A stretch of DNA of 26,591 nucleotides from Elysia marginata (GCA_019649035.1 BMAT01004697.1:95389-121979); one strand, 5' to 3'; positions 12,101 to 21,426 are shown, counted from the first letter of the stretch. The notes: generated by a model not told the origin, from the letters alone. Made by a program: numbers and translations.

Positions 12101-15100
12101 GAATGCAAATTCCAGTTAATGACCATGACATTCATAATACTCACTTATATTTTCTGTGTGATTGCTTTGTTGTGTAAAGAATCGTAATGTAATCAAGCAA
12201 GAGAGATAAAGAGAGGAAAAAGGACAAAGAGAGTGAGTTTATGTGTGTGTGTGTCAATAATCTTAATATTGAATTTCAGCCTGTAACATGGTAGAATCTC
12301 TTTCAACCCCAAATATCCTGAAAAATCTACTTTTTTTAAAACTTTGTTATTGTGACAAGAGAGGAAACATAATTTGGTAAATACAGTGGACATTGGTTAT
12401 AACAAAATCAATGGGACCAAGCTATAACTTCGTCATAAACAAGGTTTCGCTACATCCAAGGCCATTATTAGTAAAGAAAAAAATTTAAGTTAATAGGAAG
12501 ATTTTGTGTCGAAATTCTATGATTGGTGTGTCTACTGAAGAGCGAATTCCTGACACGCTGCACAGCTACGCTCTTCTCTAACTGTATCACACAGAATAGG
12601 TCTGGCCTAGCTACTCTGCCTTGGGTATTGCTTGTATGATTCAACTTGGCAAAATTGCTATGCTCTTATGTTAGACATTAATGCCAACAGCTTTGTTTGC
12701 CCGAGGTCTAAGCAGGCCCTTGTTTGTTAAGGCAGGGGTTCAACTGATATCATTCAATAAGCAGAGAAAGCGTTCCTGTAAGTTTCTTCTTAACCGCCGA
12801 TGTTGTTACAATCGAGGTCCACTGTATACATCTAGACCTATATCTTTTGGTAAATCAAAGAAAATGAAATTAAATTTAAAATGAATCTGTTGGCAGATCT
12901 TATTTTCAGGCTTGGGAGCTGGGTCAGTGCAATCTCGGGTCAATCCAAATGATTAAACTAAAGTGAAAGTGTCATTGGTTACATGCAACCTTTCATCTAG
13001 AGTCAACGGTGGGGCAAAGCAGGTGAGACCTCTAGATGAGACATTTTCATTGCCTAGATATCTCTTGCTTTCCACAACTTGCTGGTCTGGAACATAAATC
13101 TCTCCCTAAGCAATGCTACTAAATGAAGTAGACTATATTCAAAATCGTCAGCTGGACTATAAATTAAAATGAACTGACAGGTTTATTAAAGGTTTAAAAC
13201 TAGACTTATCAAAATTTGCAAACTGCATGTACAACTAGTTTGTCTCTAAACTTAAGTATGGAATTTTGCACTCACCAACCTATAAAAGAAACTAGGAAAT
13301 ATATGTATGTTTGTAGAAATTTCATCCTCATAAAAGGCAAGTGCGGCAGAAAAGCTTGTTTTTTTTTAATAAGAGTCTAAAATGTCCATGCTGCCTGTTT
13401 CAAAATACTTTTTGGGTACAGAAACATAGAAAAAAGCCATTTTTGTCACATGAAGCCCATGGTTGCCATGGAAATCGTAAGTTTTGGTCCAAATATAGGA
13501 TAAATTGATCAAACTTTAACCCTTATAACTAAGAATTAAATTCATCAATTTGCATTCTACAAATTGCACTCATCAATATAAAAATGTTCTCAGAAGTTTT
13601 GTTGATAAAAGTTGAAGAATATTTTATATGAATTTTCCAAGTTTTGTTATATGATGAAATTAATAAACAATTTTTTTAATGTGTACAAAAGTAAATTCTC
13701 AGAATATTGGAAAAATTCTCCATTTTCAAACTTAAAATACTAATGTGTTGAGAAAAAGAAAAACTTTCATAATTTCAACAAATTTAAAATTCGATAATAA
13801 TACCCCCCATACAGAGGGGTGCCGCACTTGCTCTTAAAGCTATAACTGTGATTGAGGGGTATATGAGCCAATTTTATGATGACAAAGTAACAGACAAGTG
13901 TTGATTTTTATTTTCTTATAAATTATGGTTCATAGCTCTCCAAATATCTTATATGATAATAAAAAGAATTTCTTTACAACTGTACAAAGCCAATTTATGT
14001 TTGACATTAAAATAATGCAAATTAAAAATACATGCATCCAGCAAATTTTTTCAGTAAGCCTTAAAAGTTAAATGCCTACAGAAGAACTCTCAAGGTAAAA
14101 AAAATCTGCATTTTAAGCTTACACCGTGAATCCTCCGATGTTGAACGTTCAACATACTCTGATGCTGCTAAGCTCACTTGATGTCCATTTACAACAACCA
14201 GATCATGACACAGCAGCATCTCCTCTGCCTGGGTGGTCCTGGAAAAACCTAGGAAAAGAGACCTGAAACAAACAAACAAAAAAAGACGATTGTATAAAAA
14301 TTTGATAGCAAGAAAGGTCACCGTGTGTGCTAAGTTTAATTTTCATTCACATGGTCTTCTTTAAAGGAATCATTGAGACCGGATGGGAAACCAGTCAATA
14401 AAGTCAGGTACTAAAACATAATTCATTCAATTTGCAACGTGAGATTTTAAATTACTTCCCAGCCTTCTCACTCTTTTAACTTTTGTAAGAAGTAATTATA
14501 GCCAGATATTGCATATAACTGTTTTCAGCTCCAAAGGAATACACTTTGCAACATAATAGGCTTATGTTACTCACAGAGGTAAGCCTATGTAGCATGAAAC
14601 TCTTTTCAAGAGAATGAAACTACAGTTGAACCTGCAAAAGGCGACCATTGAAGATTTTCAACTGTGGTAGTGTTTGAAAGTTCAGAAAACTGTTATGTTC
14701 AAATGCCACCAATTTTGAAAGTGAAAATTGCTACACCCAACTCAATTGAACTGGTTTTGAGATCCCTCCACAGCTCAACTGAGGGGACCAGAGAGAAATA
14801 CTCACAACAAACTTACCTTTTATTATCAAATCTGGGACCGGAAACAATGCTGAGTGCCTCTGGGAACAGAAGATGGACAAAGTCTTTGCTAACTCCATCA
14901 GGCACATTGGTCAACTTGATTCTGGCTCTTAGCTTTGCATCTCCCTTACCAGACTGTTGTTTTCTCGACTGTATGTCCTGATCATACATTAGGTTTATAA
15001 CTCCTGGAGGTGTAAGACAAGGACATCAACATCTTTAGAGACCTAGGACTTAAAATCTTAGGCTATAAAATTGGAAAAAACTTGTACAATAGAACATATC

Positions 15101-18100
15101 TACAGCGGAGTTTTTGTTTCAAAAGGATAAATCTCGCTGTAAGCATGTCTCCGCACTATAAATGTAATTTGTAAAGGGGAGTTATCGAAAAAAGAAGAAA
15201 AAAAAGAACAACTCTGCTTTGATGAACTCTCATCTAGGCACGTAACAAGACCCTCCTTGCCCTTTCCCTCCCTTTTCATCCACAACTGCCATTCACATCC
15301 TTTTACCGGTGGTTGAGCTTAGGAATAAATTAAGATACTGCTACACATATTAAATGCTCTGGGCCTACAGTGCCTCATCTTACTGCACCAAACAGGCCAA
15401 TGACAATCCTCCTTCTCCCTTTCCCTAATACAATGCACACTGACTTGTGAGCTAGACAAAGGCTCACATTGAATGTCATGTCACTTCGACTTAAGCCGAC
15501 TACACTGTACATGTTCTATACTTCTATACAATTTTCAATTGATAACGCTAAACGATTGAATCAGACACAATTAATATATATCAGCACGCAACTTGGTGCA
15601 ATACCTATACCATAGAGGATTATAACAAGTGCTCCACTACTTTACCCAGTAACAAACTCACCACTGCTTTTTTTGTCTTGTCCATATGAAAGAGAGATAG
15701 TAAGAAATCGATTTCCGAGCTGCAACCACTTCAATTGTCTCACAAGGGCAGCAACACTTTCTTGATTTTTTATTAATGCTCTATAAATTCTGAAAGAAAG
15801 AGACGTCATAACTTAAGCTGACATTTTGACTTTCACAAAAATAATTTCTTCATTTCTAAAACTATCCTCAATTGGATGTTCCTCTCCTTCCTGTGTTACT
15901 CTTAGTAAAATCTGTTAATTTGATTTATATGATCACCCCAAGTTCATAAAGAACTTTGTATAGACAAGAAATTAACCCCTTTTATGCCTGCTGTAGGTCA
16001 TATATGGCTTGAAGGATTTAATTCTATATTTTCTTAATTAAAGAAGATGCCATGATGCCCCACATGACATTCCAAGTAGGTTATGCTTCTTGTTCCAAGA
16101 TGCCATACGTGACGTACGCTCAGTCTGTTAAAGCTACTTGAAAATTTAAATTTATCTATATTTATTATCCAATTAACTCTTTTTGGAAGAAAACAACTTT
16201 CAGTAAAGGCAGGCTTTCTGCTTTTTCCCCTTAGTTTTCACTCAGTTAACTCCTTACATATATATATATATATATTTATACATATATTTGAACTCAAACC
16301 CTACATCACTGCATAGACACCTCTTACCTACTTCACAAAGAGATTAAATAAAAAAAGAAAACTATGCTTCAAAATGAAAGATATTTTATACTAAGTTTCA
16401 TTTGCAATTTGAGATCTCATGAAGTTGCATCTTACCACAAAATCAAATGATAACATCAAATGCAATTTTCAGTTTCGGTTTCACCCTGTATGGTGTGTAT
16501 TCTAGGCTGTCGTCATGCAGGCTAGTCAGTGAGTCTTTACTACATTAGAAATAGATTGATGTCTACATCTCTATATCTTACATAGAATATTTGGGACCGC
16601 CCATCATTTTCAAATGTCTTGTTGGTTCTATTTTGCCATCTTTAAGATGGGCTCCCCTGCTCCAGTTTAATTTAAGCTCTTTATTTTAATCAAAGATGTA
16701 TGTTCAAATTAGATTTCATTTTATTTTCATCTAAGGCTTTGTTCAAAGAAATGATTTTTATGAGTTCAATATTTAAAAAAGCATCAATAAAAATTGTTTT
16801 CCCTAAGAAGTTTGAAACAAAACCATATGACAGAGAACAGGAACATGCTGCATAAGGTGAATAAAACAGGCCAAAAAGACCAACGTGTACCCATGGTGGT
16901 GCTCGTCAAAGGAGATGTTGAACTCGTCTGACTTTTTCAGCAAATTATCTCGGAACTCAGTAGAACCAATATCTGCAAATGTGATAGGGCCCAGGTTCAA
17001 ACTATAGCAGCTTTCTGTGAATAAAAGAAATAAACCTTTCACTTGAAGCTTCCCCCCCAGAACAATCAAACGAAATATGTTTTTTAAAATTTTAATAACA
17101 AGAAAAATTGGAACTGCTAAGGGGCTTTGATTGATCTATGAATGAAAAGAAAAACAAAACCTCAAACAAAGGTGAAATATCTTTTAAAAATGGCATATTG
17201 CATTGTAAGAAGTTATGAATATGACTGCATAACTTTCACTTCTTATATTCTGAACTTGCTATATCTCTGTGGACTTTACAGATTACATCTATTCTAAAGA
17301 TTATCACTGGCTCAGAATGATATTTACAACTTGATGATTGTTCATACATGTACAGTGGAATCTGGATAAAGTCAACACCTCGGGACCGAAAAAAAGCGAG
17401 GTTGACTTTATCCATTTTCATGGGGGAAGGGGGTTGCAACATATTGCAAATTGTAAGCGTAGGTGTGTGCACATGAACACTGTGTTCGCACTGGTTTGGC
17501 GAAGTGGGGAGGAGTGGGAGAACCATCAGTGAACTGCACCAATCAGCACCTGTCACTGTCTTCTGTCCAGTCGCACTAGCACCCCCCCTCTCCCCCACTA
17601 GCCCTCGCCAGGCCAGTGCTGGCAGGCGAGCAAGCGCTGCACGCAGTGTCTTGAATCATGATTGGAAACAAAGAGCGCCCACCCACCCACCTCCGCTACT
17701 TCTCTTTGTCTCTCCCAAGACCGATCTGGGGTCTCTCTATATCTTTCCATTTGACCACAAGGTGTTGACTTTAAGCGAAAATAGGTCCGAAGCTGTTGAC
17801 TTAATGCAAAATAAAGTTATTTCAATAAAGAAGGTTAAAAAACCGGACCGTTGCGAGGTGTTGACTTTAACCGAGAGTTGACTTCTCGCGGATTCCACTG
17901 TAGCTAAATGTATAAATTCTAACTTCATGGCAATTTTTTAAACAAAATTTCCATACCTAGTGGTATTCAAGTGCAATAAAAGGACTAAAGTTAGAATTGT
18001 TTTCTTTAAAAAAAAAGTAGAAAAATGTTTGTTCTTTTGCGCTGCAACAGAAGTATATATACAACATAAAAAAAGATATCTTATTTATATATATTTGCCA

Positions 18101-20816
18101 TCTAAAAATTTCACATATTAGGTATTGAAGAGCTGGGAAAAATGCGTAGATGGGAAAAGAGATACTTCTAATAGACCTGGCATAAAGTAAGACCAAACAA
18201 AAAATTACTCTTGATATATAGCAATAAATATATTGTGAAACCCTCTTAAAATAAACTCTTCTGAGCCCGAAGAAAAAGTTTTATTTTATTCTAAGTTTCT
18301 ATTTCATTTAATCATTAGCAGTATTCTAAAGGGTAAAAAAAGGCAAGGGGCCAAAAATCTAGTTTATCCTAACTGAAAATTGATCTGAAACAGGGTTTAT
18401 CTTTAGCAGATCACAATCAATTTCATTGGCCTAAAGTAAAATTACTGCATTTAAGAGTAACAAAATCATAGTCCATACACTACTCCTTACCATGACATGT
18501 TTGATGGCTTGCAATCTTCCCAATGACATACTTTGGAATGCTGAAAGGAAGTTTTTCACAAAACTCATCCAAAAACTTTGACGAAAGTTTGCCCTTAGCA
18601 AAAAAATCTGTCTCTACCATAGCTGGTTTGTGCACTGGCTGGATGGGATTGATAGTGCACTGAATGATTTTGCCTTTCATTTGATGAGGTGCTGTCTGGG
18701 AAGTAGAGTCGGTCATTACATTCTTATTAGCGGAACCTGTTGTTAGAGTTTTCAGAGAGGCTTTTGAAACCTTTTGGCTATGGGGCTTAGAAAGATGACC
18801 AGCTGTCTCTTCTTTCTGGTCCACTCTTTTTCTACCAGCCTTGGTTGATAATACAGTGGTGCTCTTTTGTAATGGTTTTTCTTTGTCTGAAGAATTCACA
18901 GCCGCATTAGTTTCTGTGCCTTGGGAGGACTTTTTACTTTCATTGTTAGACTGTTTCTCCTCAGAGATCTCATCCCCTGCTTTGTCAGGAGTGCTTCTGA
19001 CTTCAGGTTTTGAGTCATCTGCTACTCTGGATTCTTCAACTTTTTTAGGTTTTTCATCATTATCATTATATGAAGACCCTAAAGACTTTCTTTTTTTAGA
19101 GACATCAACATCATCATCACTGATCTCTTCTAATGACATGTTTGCTTTTTCATGGTCAGAAAGACTACCATCTGAGATATCATCATTATCCTTATCCTCT
19201 GCAGTGACCTTACTGTGGTCATTTTCAGTAGCAAAAAAAACTTCTTCTAAAGACTCTGCTTCTTTGTCTCGTAATCGCTGTTTGACAGATTTTGTGAAAA
19301 TTTTCTTCTGCTGAGAACCAAAACTCTCTCCAATGATTTCAACATCTGAAAATGATTCGTTTAAAACTTCTTCTTGATCAGCTTGATTAATTGAACCCTC
19401 TGATATTTCTTCAAACTTGCTATTGATAAGATTTTGCTTCATTTTATCGTCCATCTTTTCCTCAACACTTGACTTGTTTTGGTCACTACTTATTATATCC
19501 AGCAAGTTTTGTTCTTCGTCTGCCTCCTCATCAACATATTGAACTTCTTCACGATCACTGCCATCACCTTTAGCAACCTCAGCTTCCATGAGCTCATCAT
19601 CTAGGTTATCATGAACACTGACAGCTTCAAGAGCATCTTCCTCAATACTGATTGCATTTCCAGCCTTGTCTTCTAAATTATCCTGAACACTTACAGCTTC
19701 AAAGGCATCTTCCCCAATACTGACTGTGTTTCCAGCTTCGTCTTCTAAGTTATCCTGAACACTGACAGCTTCAAGTGCATCTTCATCAATACCGACTGTG
19801 TTTCCAGCCTCATCTTCTAAGTTATCCTGAACACTGACAGTTTCAAGTGCATCTTCGTCAATACCAACTGTGTTTTCAGCCTCCATTAGCTCATCTTCAA
19901 AGTCATCTTGACCACTGATAGCTTCAAGTGAATCATCCTCGATACAGGTGCTTTTTGCAGCTTCCACATGATTATCTTCAAAGTCATCATGGACACTGAT
20001 GGTTTCCAACACATCTCCTTCAATAAAATTTGTCTTATTACTTGATATGTGCTTGTCTTTCTGATCATTAACCAGTTCAAGTGTTCCTTCCCTGATAGAC
20101 TTGTTACCTTTAAATGATTTAGCTTGCTCCAAAGAAGAATTATCTGAGATTTTCTCCTCAGTGGTATCAGCTTCAATTTCATCACACTTGGTAATGTTTG
20201 GATTTTCTTTAGTGCTCATGTCCTCTTTGTTCACATTAGGACTTATATTCCTTTTGTTTTCAAGAGCATCCTCACTAGGAACAATTTCTTCAGTCCTGAT
20301 AACATCTGAATATTTTTCATCAGTATCCTCTTTGTGCTTTTCTTGATCATCATTTTTCTCTTTTTTGGCGAAAGGGATGTCAGTTATCCCTTTTGTTTGT
20401 TCCGTTACTTTCTGTTTGCCTACATCATCATTTTTCTGTTCGTCAGTTATAATAACATCAGTTATCTCATCTAATTGTTCAATAATTTTCTGAGCCTCAT
20501 CAGCAGCATTTTCTGGACCACTGGCATCACCAACATCAGAATTTTCCAAGACAGCTTTTGTCTTAGCAGGTAATTCTTCAGTTAGTTCTTCAGCCTCATA
20601 ACTCTTTGTGTTATCTTGCTCTGCAGCATCCTCATAAATAACTGTGTTATGAAAAAATTTTTTTCCGCTTTCTTGGTCATGTGTTATGATTTGCCCAGAG
20701 CAGCTGCTTTCCGTTTTATTCTCCTCTGACCCACTTACTTTGCTCATGTCCTTTTTTGCCTGTTTTTTTACAACACCACCACCTTGCCCTCCTCGGCAAG
20801 ATTTTCTTTTAGGCAT
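2995..20816 (-). CDS. Large spliced gene for a tandem-RRM, acidic and RS-rich nuclear protein (whole coding span)
   Basis: I join exons 20816-18491, 17014-16891, 15789-15662, 15003-14817, 14262-14123, 11974-10324, 9777-8015 and 3113-2995. Their lengths sum to 6438 nt, or 2145 codons plus stop. All introns are GT-AG and phases match at each junction. Order in the protein: acidic low-complexity arm (about 1-700, repeats 263-413), RRM-like fold 1 (778-852), RRM-like fold 2 (885-957), second acidic Ser/Thr/Glu arm (970-1430), RS/SP-rich domain (about 1655-1900), Pro/Tyr/Gln-rich tail (about 1947-2060). Basic clusters at the N-terminus (PKRK, KKQAKK) and RS repeats suggest nuclear localisation. 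Tandem RRMs plus an RS domain suggest RNA binding and splicing or mRNP work; that is inference. The acidic-arm-then-RRM order resembles nucleolin and the RS content resembles SR-related proteins, but I cannot assign an orthologue. Start choice: the ATG at 20816 is preceded by an in-frame TAG in the same exon. Confidence 0.8.
3989..4474. mobile_element. Short pogo-like element (copy 1 of a two-copy family)
   Basis: The left end CAGTGAACCTTAAATCC follows TA at 3987-3988. The right end reads CAGTAGACCTTGTTTTAAC on the opposite strand and is followed by CA, a likely decayed TA. Its interior matches the element ending at 5662 in several blocks: GAAACTGAAA near 4160, ACTATCAGAGA near 4244, GTTTGTTCTATTCTT near 4315 and CTTGCTTTCAA near 4401. 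No transposase is present. It lies in the last intron. Confidence 0.6.
4636..5662. mobile_element. Related pogo-like copy with a large internal segment (copy 2)
   Basis: The right end CCAAGGTCCACTG is followed by TA at 5663-5664. Blocks shared with copy 1 occur in the same order: GAAACTGAAACTG near 4682, ACTATCAGAGA near 4753, GTTTGTTCTATTCTT near 5494 and CTTTGCTTTCAA near 5585. The left terminal repeat is not found, so the 5' end is missing or too diverged. About 690 bp between roughly 4795 and 5485 has no counterpart in copy 1 and may be an insertion. The left boundary is approximate. Confidence 0.5.
6491..7795. mobile_element. Non-autonomous pogo/Tigger-like element (about 1.3 kb)
   Basis: The left end is CAGTGAACCTTGGTTATAAC and the right end on the opposite strand starts CAGTGAACCTGGAATTCAAC, with TA on both sides. 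Subterminal copies of a CTCGTTGAACCCGAGG-type motif occur near 6544, 7648 and 7741. The interior has short ORFs, a CA microsatellite (about 7438-7452) and no recognisable transposase. It lies inside the long last intron of the large gene. Confidence 0.75.
8015..9777 (-). CDS. Large exon: RS/SP-rich domain and Pro/Tyr/Gln-rich tail (residues 1519-2107)
   Basis: The acceptor is CTTTCATCTGTAG and the exon begins RSRSPTSYRDENWNRD. A Tyr/Pro-rich stretch (about 1545-1600) comes first. From about 1655 to 1900 come dense RS, SP and RRSP motifs typical of SR-related splicing and speckle proteins. A predicted helix, LLRNEIVKSVKQFLHVAREI, sits inside this region at about 1730-1750. The tail is Pro/Tyr/Gln/Ser-rich, with a second helix around 2030-2053 (AEAYKQAFSFLKTALGE) and a short glutamine run encoded near 8159-8185. 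A good donor, GAGG|GTAAGA, lies at 8015/8014. If it is not used, translation adds only KRKK and stops at 8000..7998, giving a 2111-residue form. RS domains are normally phosphorylated by SR-protein kinases. Confidence 0.85.
10324..11974 (-). CDS. Large exon: second acidic Ser/Thr/Glu-rich arm (residues 969-1519)
   Basis: A 1651 nt exon with acceptor TTAATCTCTTTAG and donor CG|GTAAGT. It opens SVQDGSVVIHVASESSEEAQ and stays strongly acidic and low in aromatics for about 460 residues. The final 90 residues turn basic and Arg/Ser-rich (for example ESYYRSDAYRL and QYGRRR), which leads into the RS domain of the next exon. Two hydrophobic patches in acidic context, DDIVILKE (about 1343-1350) and KIDLTLEE (about 1359-1366), look like SUMO-interacting motifs; this is a motif-level inference. 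The longer open frame starting upstream at 11993 uses an intronic Met and is not the real start. Disorder is expected and no enzymatic domain is visible. Confidence 0.85.
12384..12824. mobile_element. Non-autonomous pogo/Tigger-like element (441 bp)
   Basis: The left end reads CAGTGGACATTGGTTATAAC and the right end, on the opposite strand, CAGTGGACCTCGATTGTAAC, both directly flanked by TA. The subterminal sequences carry the CGTTATAAC-like motif typical of this group. There is no transposase frame. It sits in the 2.1 kb intron between the second RRM exon pair and the acidic exon. Its ends belong to the same broad group as the elements at 6491 and 17353 but are not the same subfamily. Confidence 0.8.
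13337..13831. mobile_element. MITE-like inverted-repeat element (about 495 bp)
   Basis: GCAAGTGCGGCA at 13337-13348 and its exact reverse complement at 13820-13831 bound an AT-rich block. The flanking bases continue the symmetry weakly (TAAAAG on the left against TAAGA on the right), so the true ends may be a few bases further out. There is no ORF and no clear target duplication. It lies in the 2.1 kb intron, between the pogo-like copy and the RRM exons. The superfamily is unassigned. Confidence 0.6.
14123..14262 (-). CDS. Exon: second half of RRM-like fold 2 (residues 922-969)
   Basis: A 140 nt exon whose acceptor is TTTGTTTGTTTCAG. The translation gives strand 3 (SLFLGFSR), helix 2 (TQAEEMLLCHD) and strand 4 (VVNGHQVSLAAS). 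LFLGFSR is the closest match here to an RNP1 strand. Two GT dinucleotides lie 2 nt apart at the donor (CG|GT|GTAAGC). Only the second, ending the exon at 14123, keeps frame with the next exon by forming Cys969; using the first would shift the frame. Confidence 0.8.
14817..15003 (-). CDS. Exon: linker and first half of RRM-like fold 2 (residues 860-922)
   Basis: A 187 nt exon with acceptor CTTACACCTCCAG and donor AAAAG|GTAAGT. It begins GVINLMYDQDIQSRKQQ, a polar basic linker. From about residue 885 it gives strand 1 (ARIKLTNVP), helix 1 (GVSKDFVHLLFPEA) and strand 2 (LSIVSGP). The KLTNVP segment is a reasonable RNP2-type strand. It leaves in phase 2 inside Arg922. A plus-strand ORF across this exon reads the complementary strand and is not considered real. 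Confidence 0.82.
15662..15789 (-). CDS. Exon: second half of RRM-like fold 1 (residues 817-860)
   Basis: A 128 nt internal exon with acceptor CTCTTTCTTTCAG and donor GTG|GTGAGT. It translates as IYRALIKNQESVAALVRQ, then LKWLQLGNRFLTISLSYG. This supplies strand 3 (IYRALIKN, the RNP1 position), helix 2 (ESVAALVRQLKW) and strand 4 (RFLTISLS), which completes a beta-alpha-beta-beta-alpha-beta order with the exon before. RNP1 is degenerate because the Lys/Arg-Gly-Phe/Tyr pattern is missing. RNA contact by this face is therefore uncertain, and a protein-binding role is possible. Confidence 0.8.
15790..16890 (-). other. Intron within RRM-like fold 1
   Basis: A GT-AG intron of 1101 bp in phase 2, splitting Gly817 between the strand 2 and strand 3 regions. 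Apart from the TA microsatellite I see no element or ORF in it. Confidence 0.75.
16258..16275. repeat. (TA)n microsatellite in an intron
   Basis: An uninterrupted AT dinucleotide run followed by an impure TTTATACATATATTTG tail. It lies in the 1.1 kb intron between the two exons of RRM-like fold 1. Confidence 0.85.
16891..17014 (-). CDS. Exon: first half of RRM-like fold 1 (residues 776-817)
   Basis: A 124 nt internal exon. The acceptor TTTTATTCACAG precedes 17014 and the donor GG|GTACAC follows 16891. It enters in phase 1, completing codon 776 as Glu, and leaves in phase 2 inside Gly817. The translation begins ESCYSLNLGPITFADIG and ends FDEHHHG. I read strand 1 in CYSLNLGPI, helix 1 in STEFRDNLLKK and strand 2 in FNISFDE. 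The canonical RNP2 aromatic position is only weakly met. Frame continuity with both neighbours is the main support. Confidence 0.8.
17353..17900. mobile_element. Non-autonomous pogo/Tigger-like element (548 bp, TA target duplication)
   Basis: The left end CAGTGGAATCTGG and the right end, which reads CAGTGGAATCCGC on the other strand, form terminal inverted repeats that are exact for 10 bp and continue imperfectly to GTCAAC at about 24 bp. Both are flanked by TA (17351-17352 and 17901-17902). A GTTGACTT motif recurs near the ends (about 17403, 17762, 17794, 17859 and 17876), as expected for subterminal transposase-binding repeats. TA duplication and CAGT-type ends place it in the Tc1/mariner-pogo superfamily. 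No transposase frame is present, so it is a MITE or internally deleted copy. It lies in the intron between the first two coding exons, about 340 bp from the nearer exon. Confidence 0.85.
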
Positions 20817-20922
20817 TGCAAAATCAAGAATTTTTGCTTTTGAAAAATACAGACAACACTCTTGGCAGGGCTAGGCTTGCATTTCAAGGAAATAAGTATT
20901 CTTCAGACTTCCAAGAATCAAT
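18491..20922 (-). CDS. First coding exon: acidic N-terminal arm (residues 1-775)
   Basis: The acceptor is a pyrimidine tract ending in CTTTCAG just above 20922, so 20922-20817 is probably 5' UTR. Coding starts at ATG 20816, with G at -3 and an in-frame TAG about 60 nt upstream. The open frame runs 775 codons to the donor G|GTAAGG at 18491/18490; unspliced read-through stops after a few codons. The product is Asp/Glu/Ser/Lys-rich and probably disordered. It starts with a basic stretch (MPKRKS, then KKQAKK) that looks like a nuclear localisation signal, and more basic patches appear near 574 (KKRK) and 661 (GRKR). Acidic serines such as SDHEKANMSLEEISDDD resemble casein kinase 2 sites. The last 60 residues (from about KGKIIQCTINPI) become hydrophobic and ordered-looking and lead into the RRM region. 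A plus-strand ORF of 157 codons lies antisense to it and is taken to be a shadow. Confidence 0.85.
19578..20030 (-). repeat. Six tandem acidic repeats of 24-27 codons inside the N-terminal exon
   Basis: Residues 263-413 hold six units with the core I-x-E-D-x-L-E-x-[IV]-S-[VG]-[QH]-D-[DN]-[FL]-[ED]-D. Approximate units are 263-288, 289-314, 315-338, 339-362, 363-386 and 387-413. Units 3 to 5 are exactly 24 residues (72 bp) and nearly identical, for example VGIDEDALE[TA]VSVQDN. The outer units are longer, ending DELMEAE or similar, and more diverged. This pattern fits recent in-frame expansion of the middle of an older array. The units are strongly acidic with a regular hydrophobic spacing. Their role is unknown. 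Confidence 0.85.
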
Positions 20923-21426
20923 CTGAAAGGTAGTTAAAAAGCAAAAGATTAAAAAGCGAAATAAAATTTTCCACATGAATTGCATTTTATATTATTTCCA
21001 AGTCCTAAAAACAGGAATGCCAAATGATCTTTAGAAAAAATCTGAAATGAGCTGAGAAAATTGCATTTCACATAAAACAAATGCTGTATTTAAAGCCAAA
21101 ACAAAGTTGTTCTTCTTTTCATGATATGGTAGCAGGGCTTGAATTAGGTGTTCAGAAGGGCAAGCAAAAATTGCCTCGGTGAGGCCTGAAAACCAGAGGG
21201 CACCGAGGCAATTTGCTTGGGCACCAAGGCAAAAGTTAAAGGTGATCATTTTGTTGATTAAAATTTGTAACAATTTAGAGAATCACAACGTTTGTATTAA
21301 ATAACAACACAATTTGTTCCTTGCTCTCTACAAAGTATAGAGAGGGGCTTTGTTTATTTAGTAGAGTGAGTGACATTGAAGCCTGAAACTACGTAGGCCT
21401 ACATTTACCATGATTTCAAATATTTA

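Noticed and set aside
14633-14662. CAGTTGAACCTGC, a possible pogo-like left end, with a nearby TTCAACTG
   Set aside because: Only a short hairpin is seen and no right terminal repeat was found, so a complete element is not supported.
18841-19314. Plus-strand 157-codon ORF
   Set aside because: It is antisense to the acidic N-terminal exon; Ser/Leu-rich composition is the expected complement of Glu/Lys/Asp codons.
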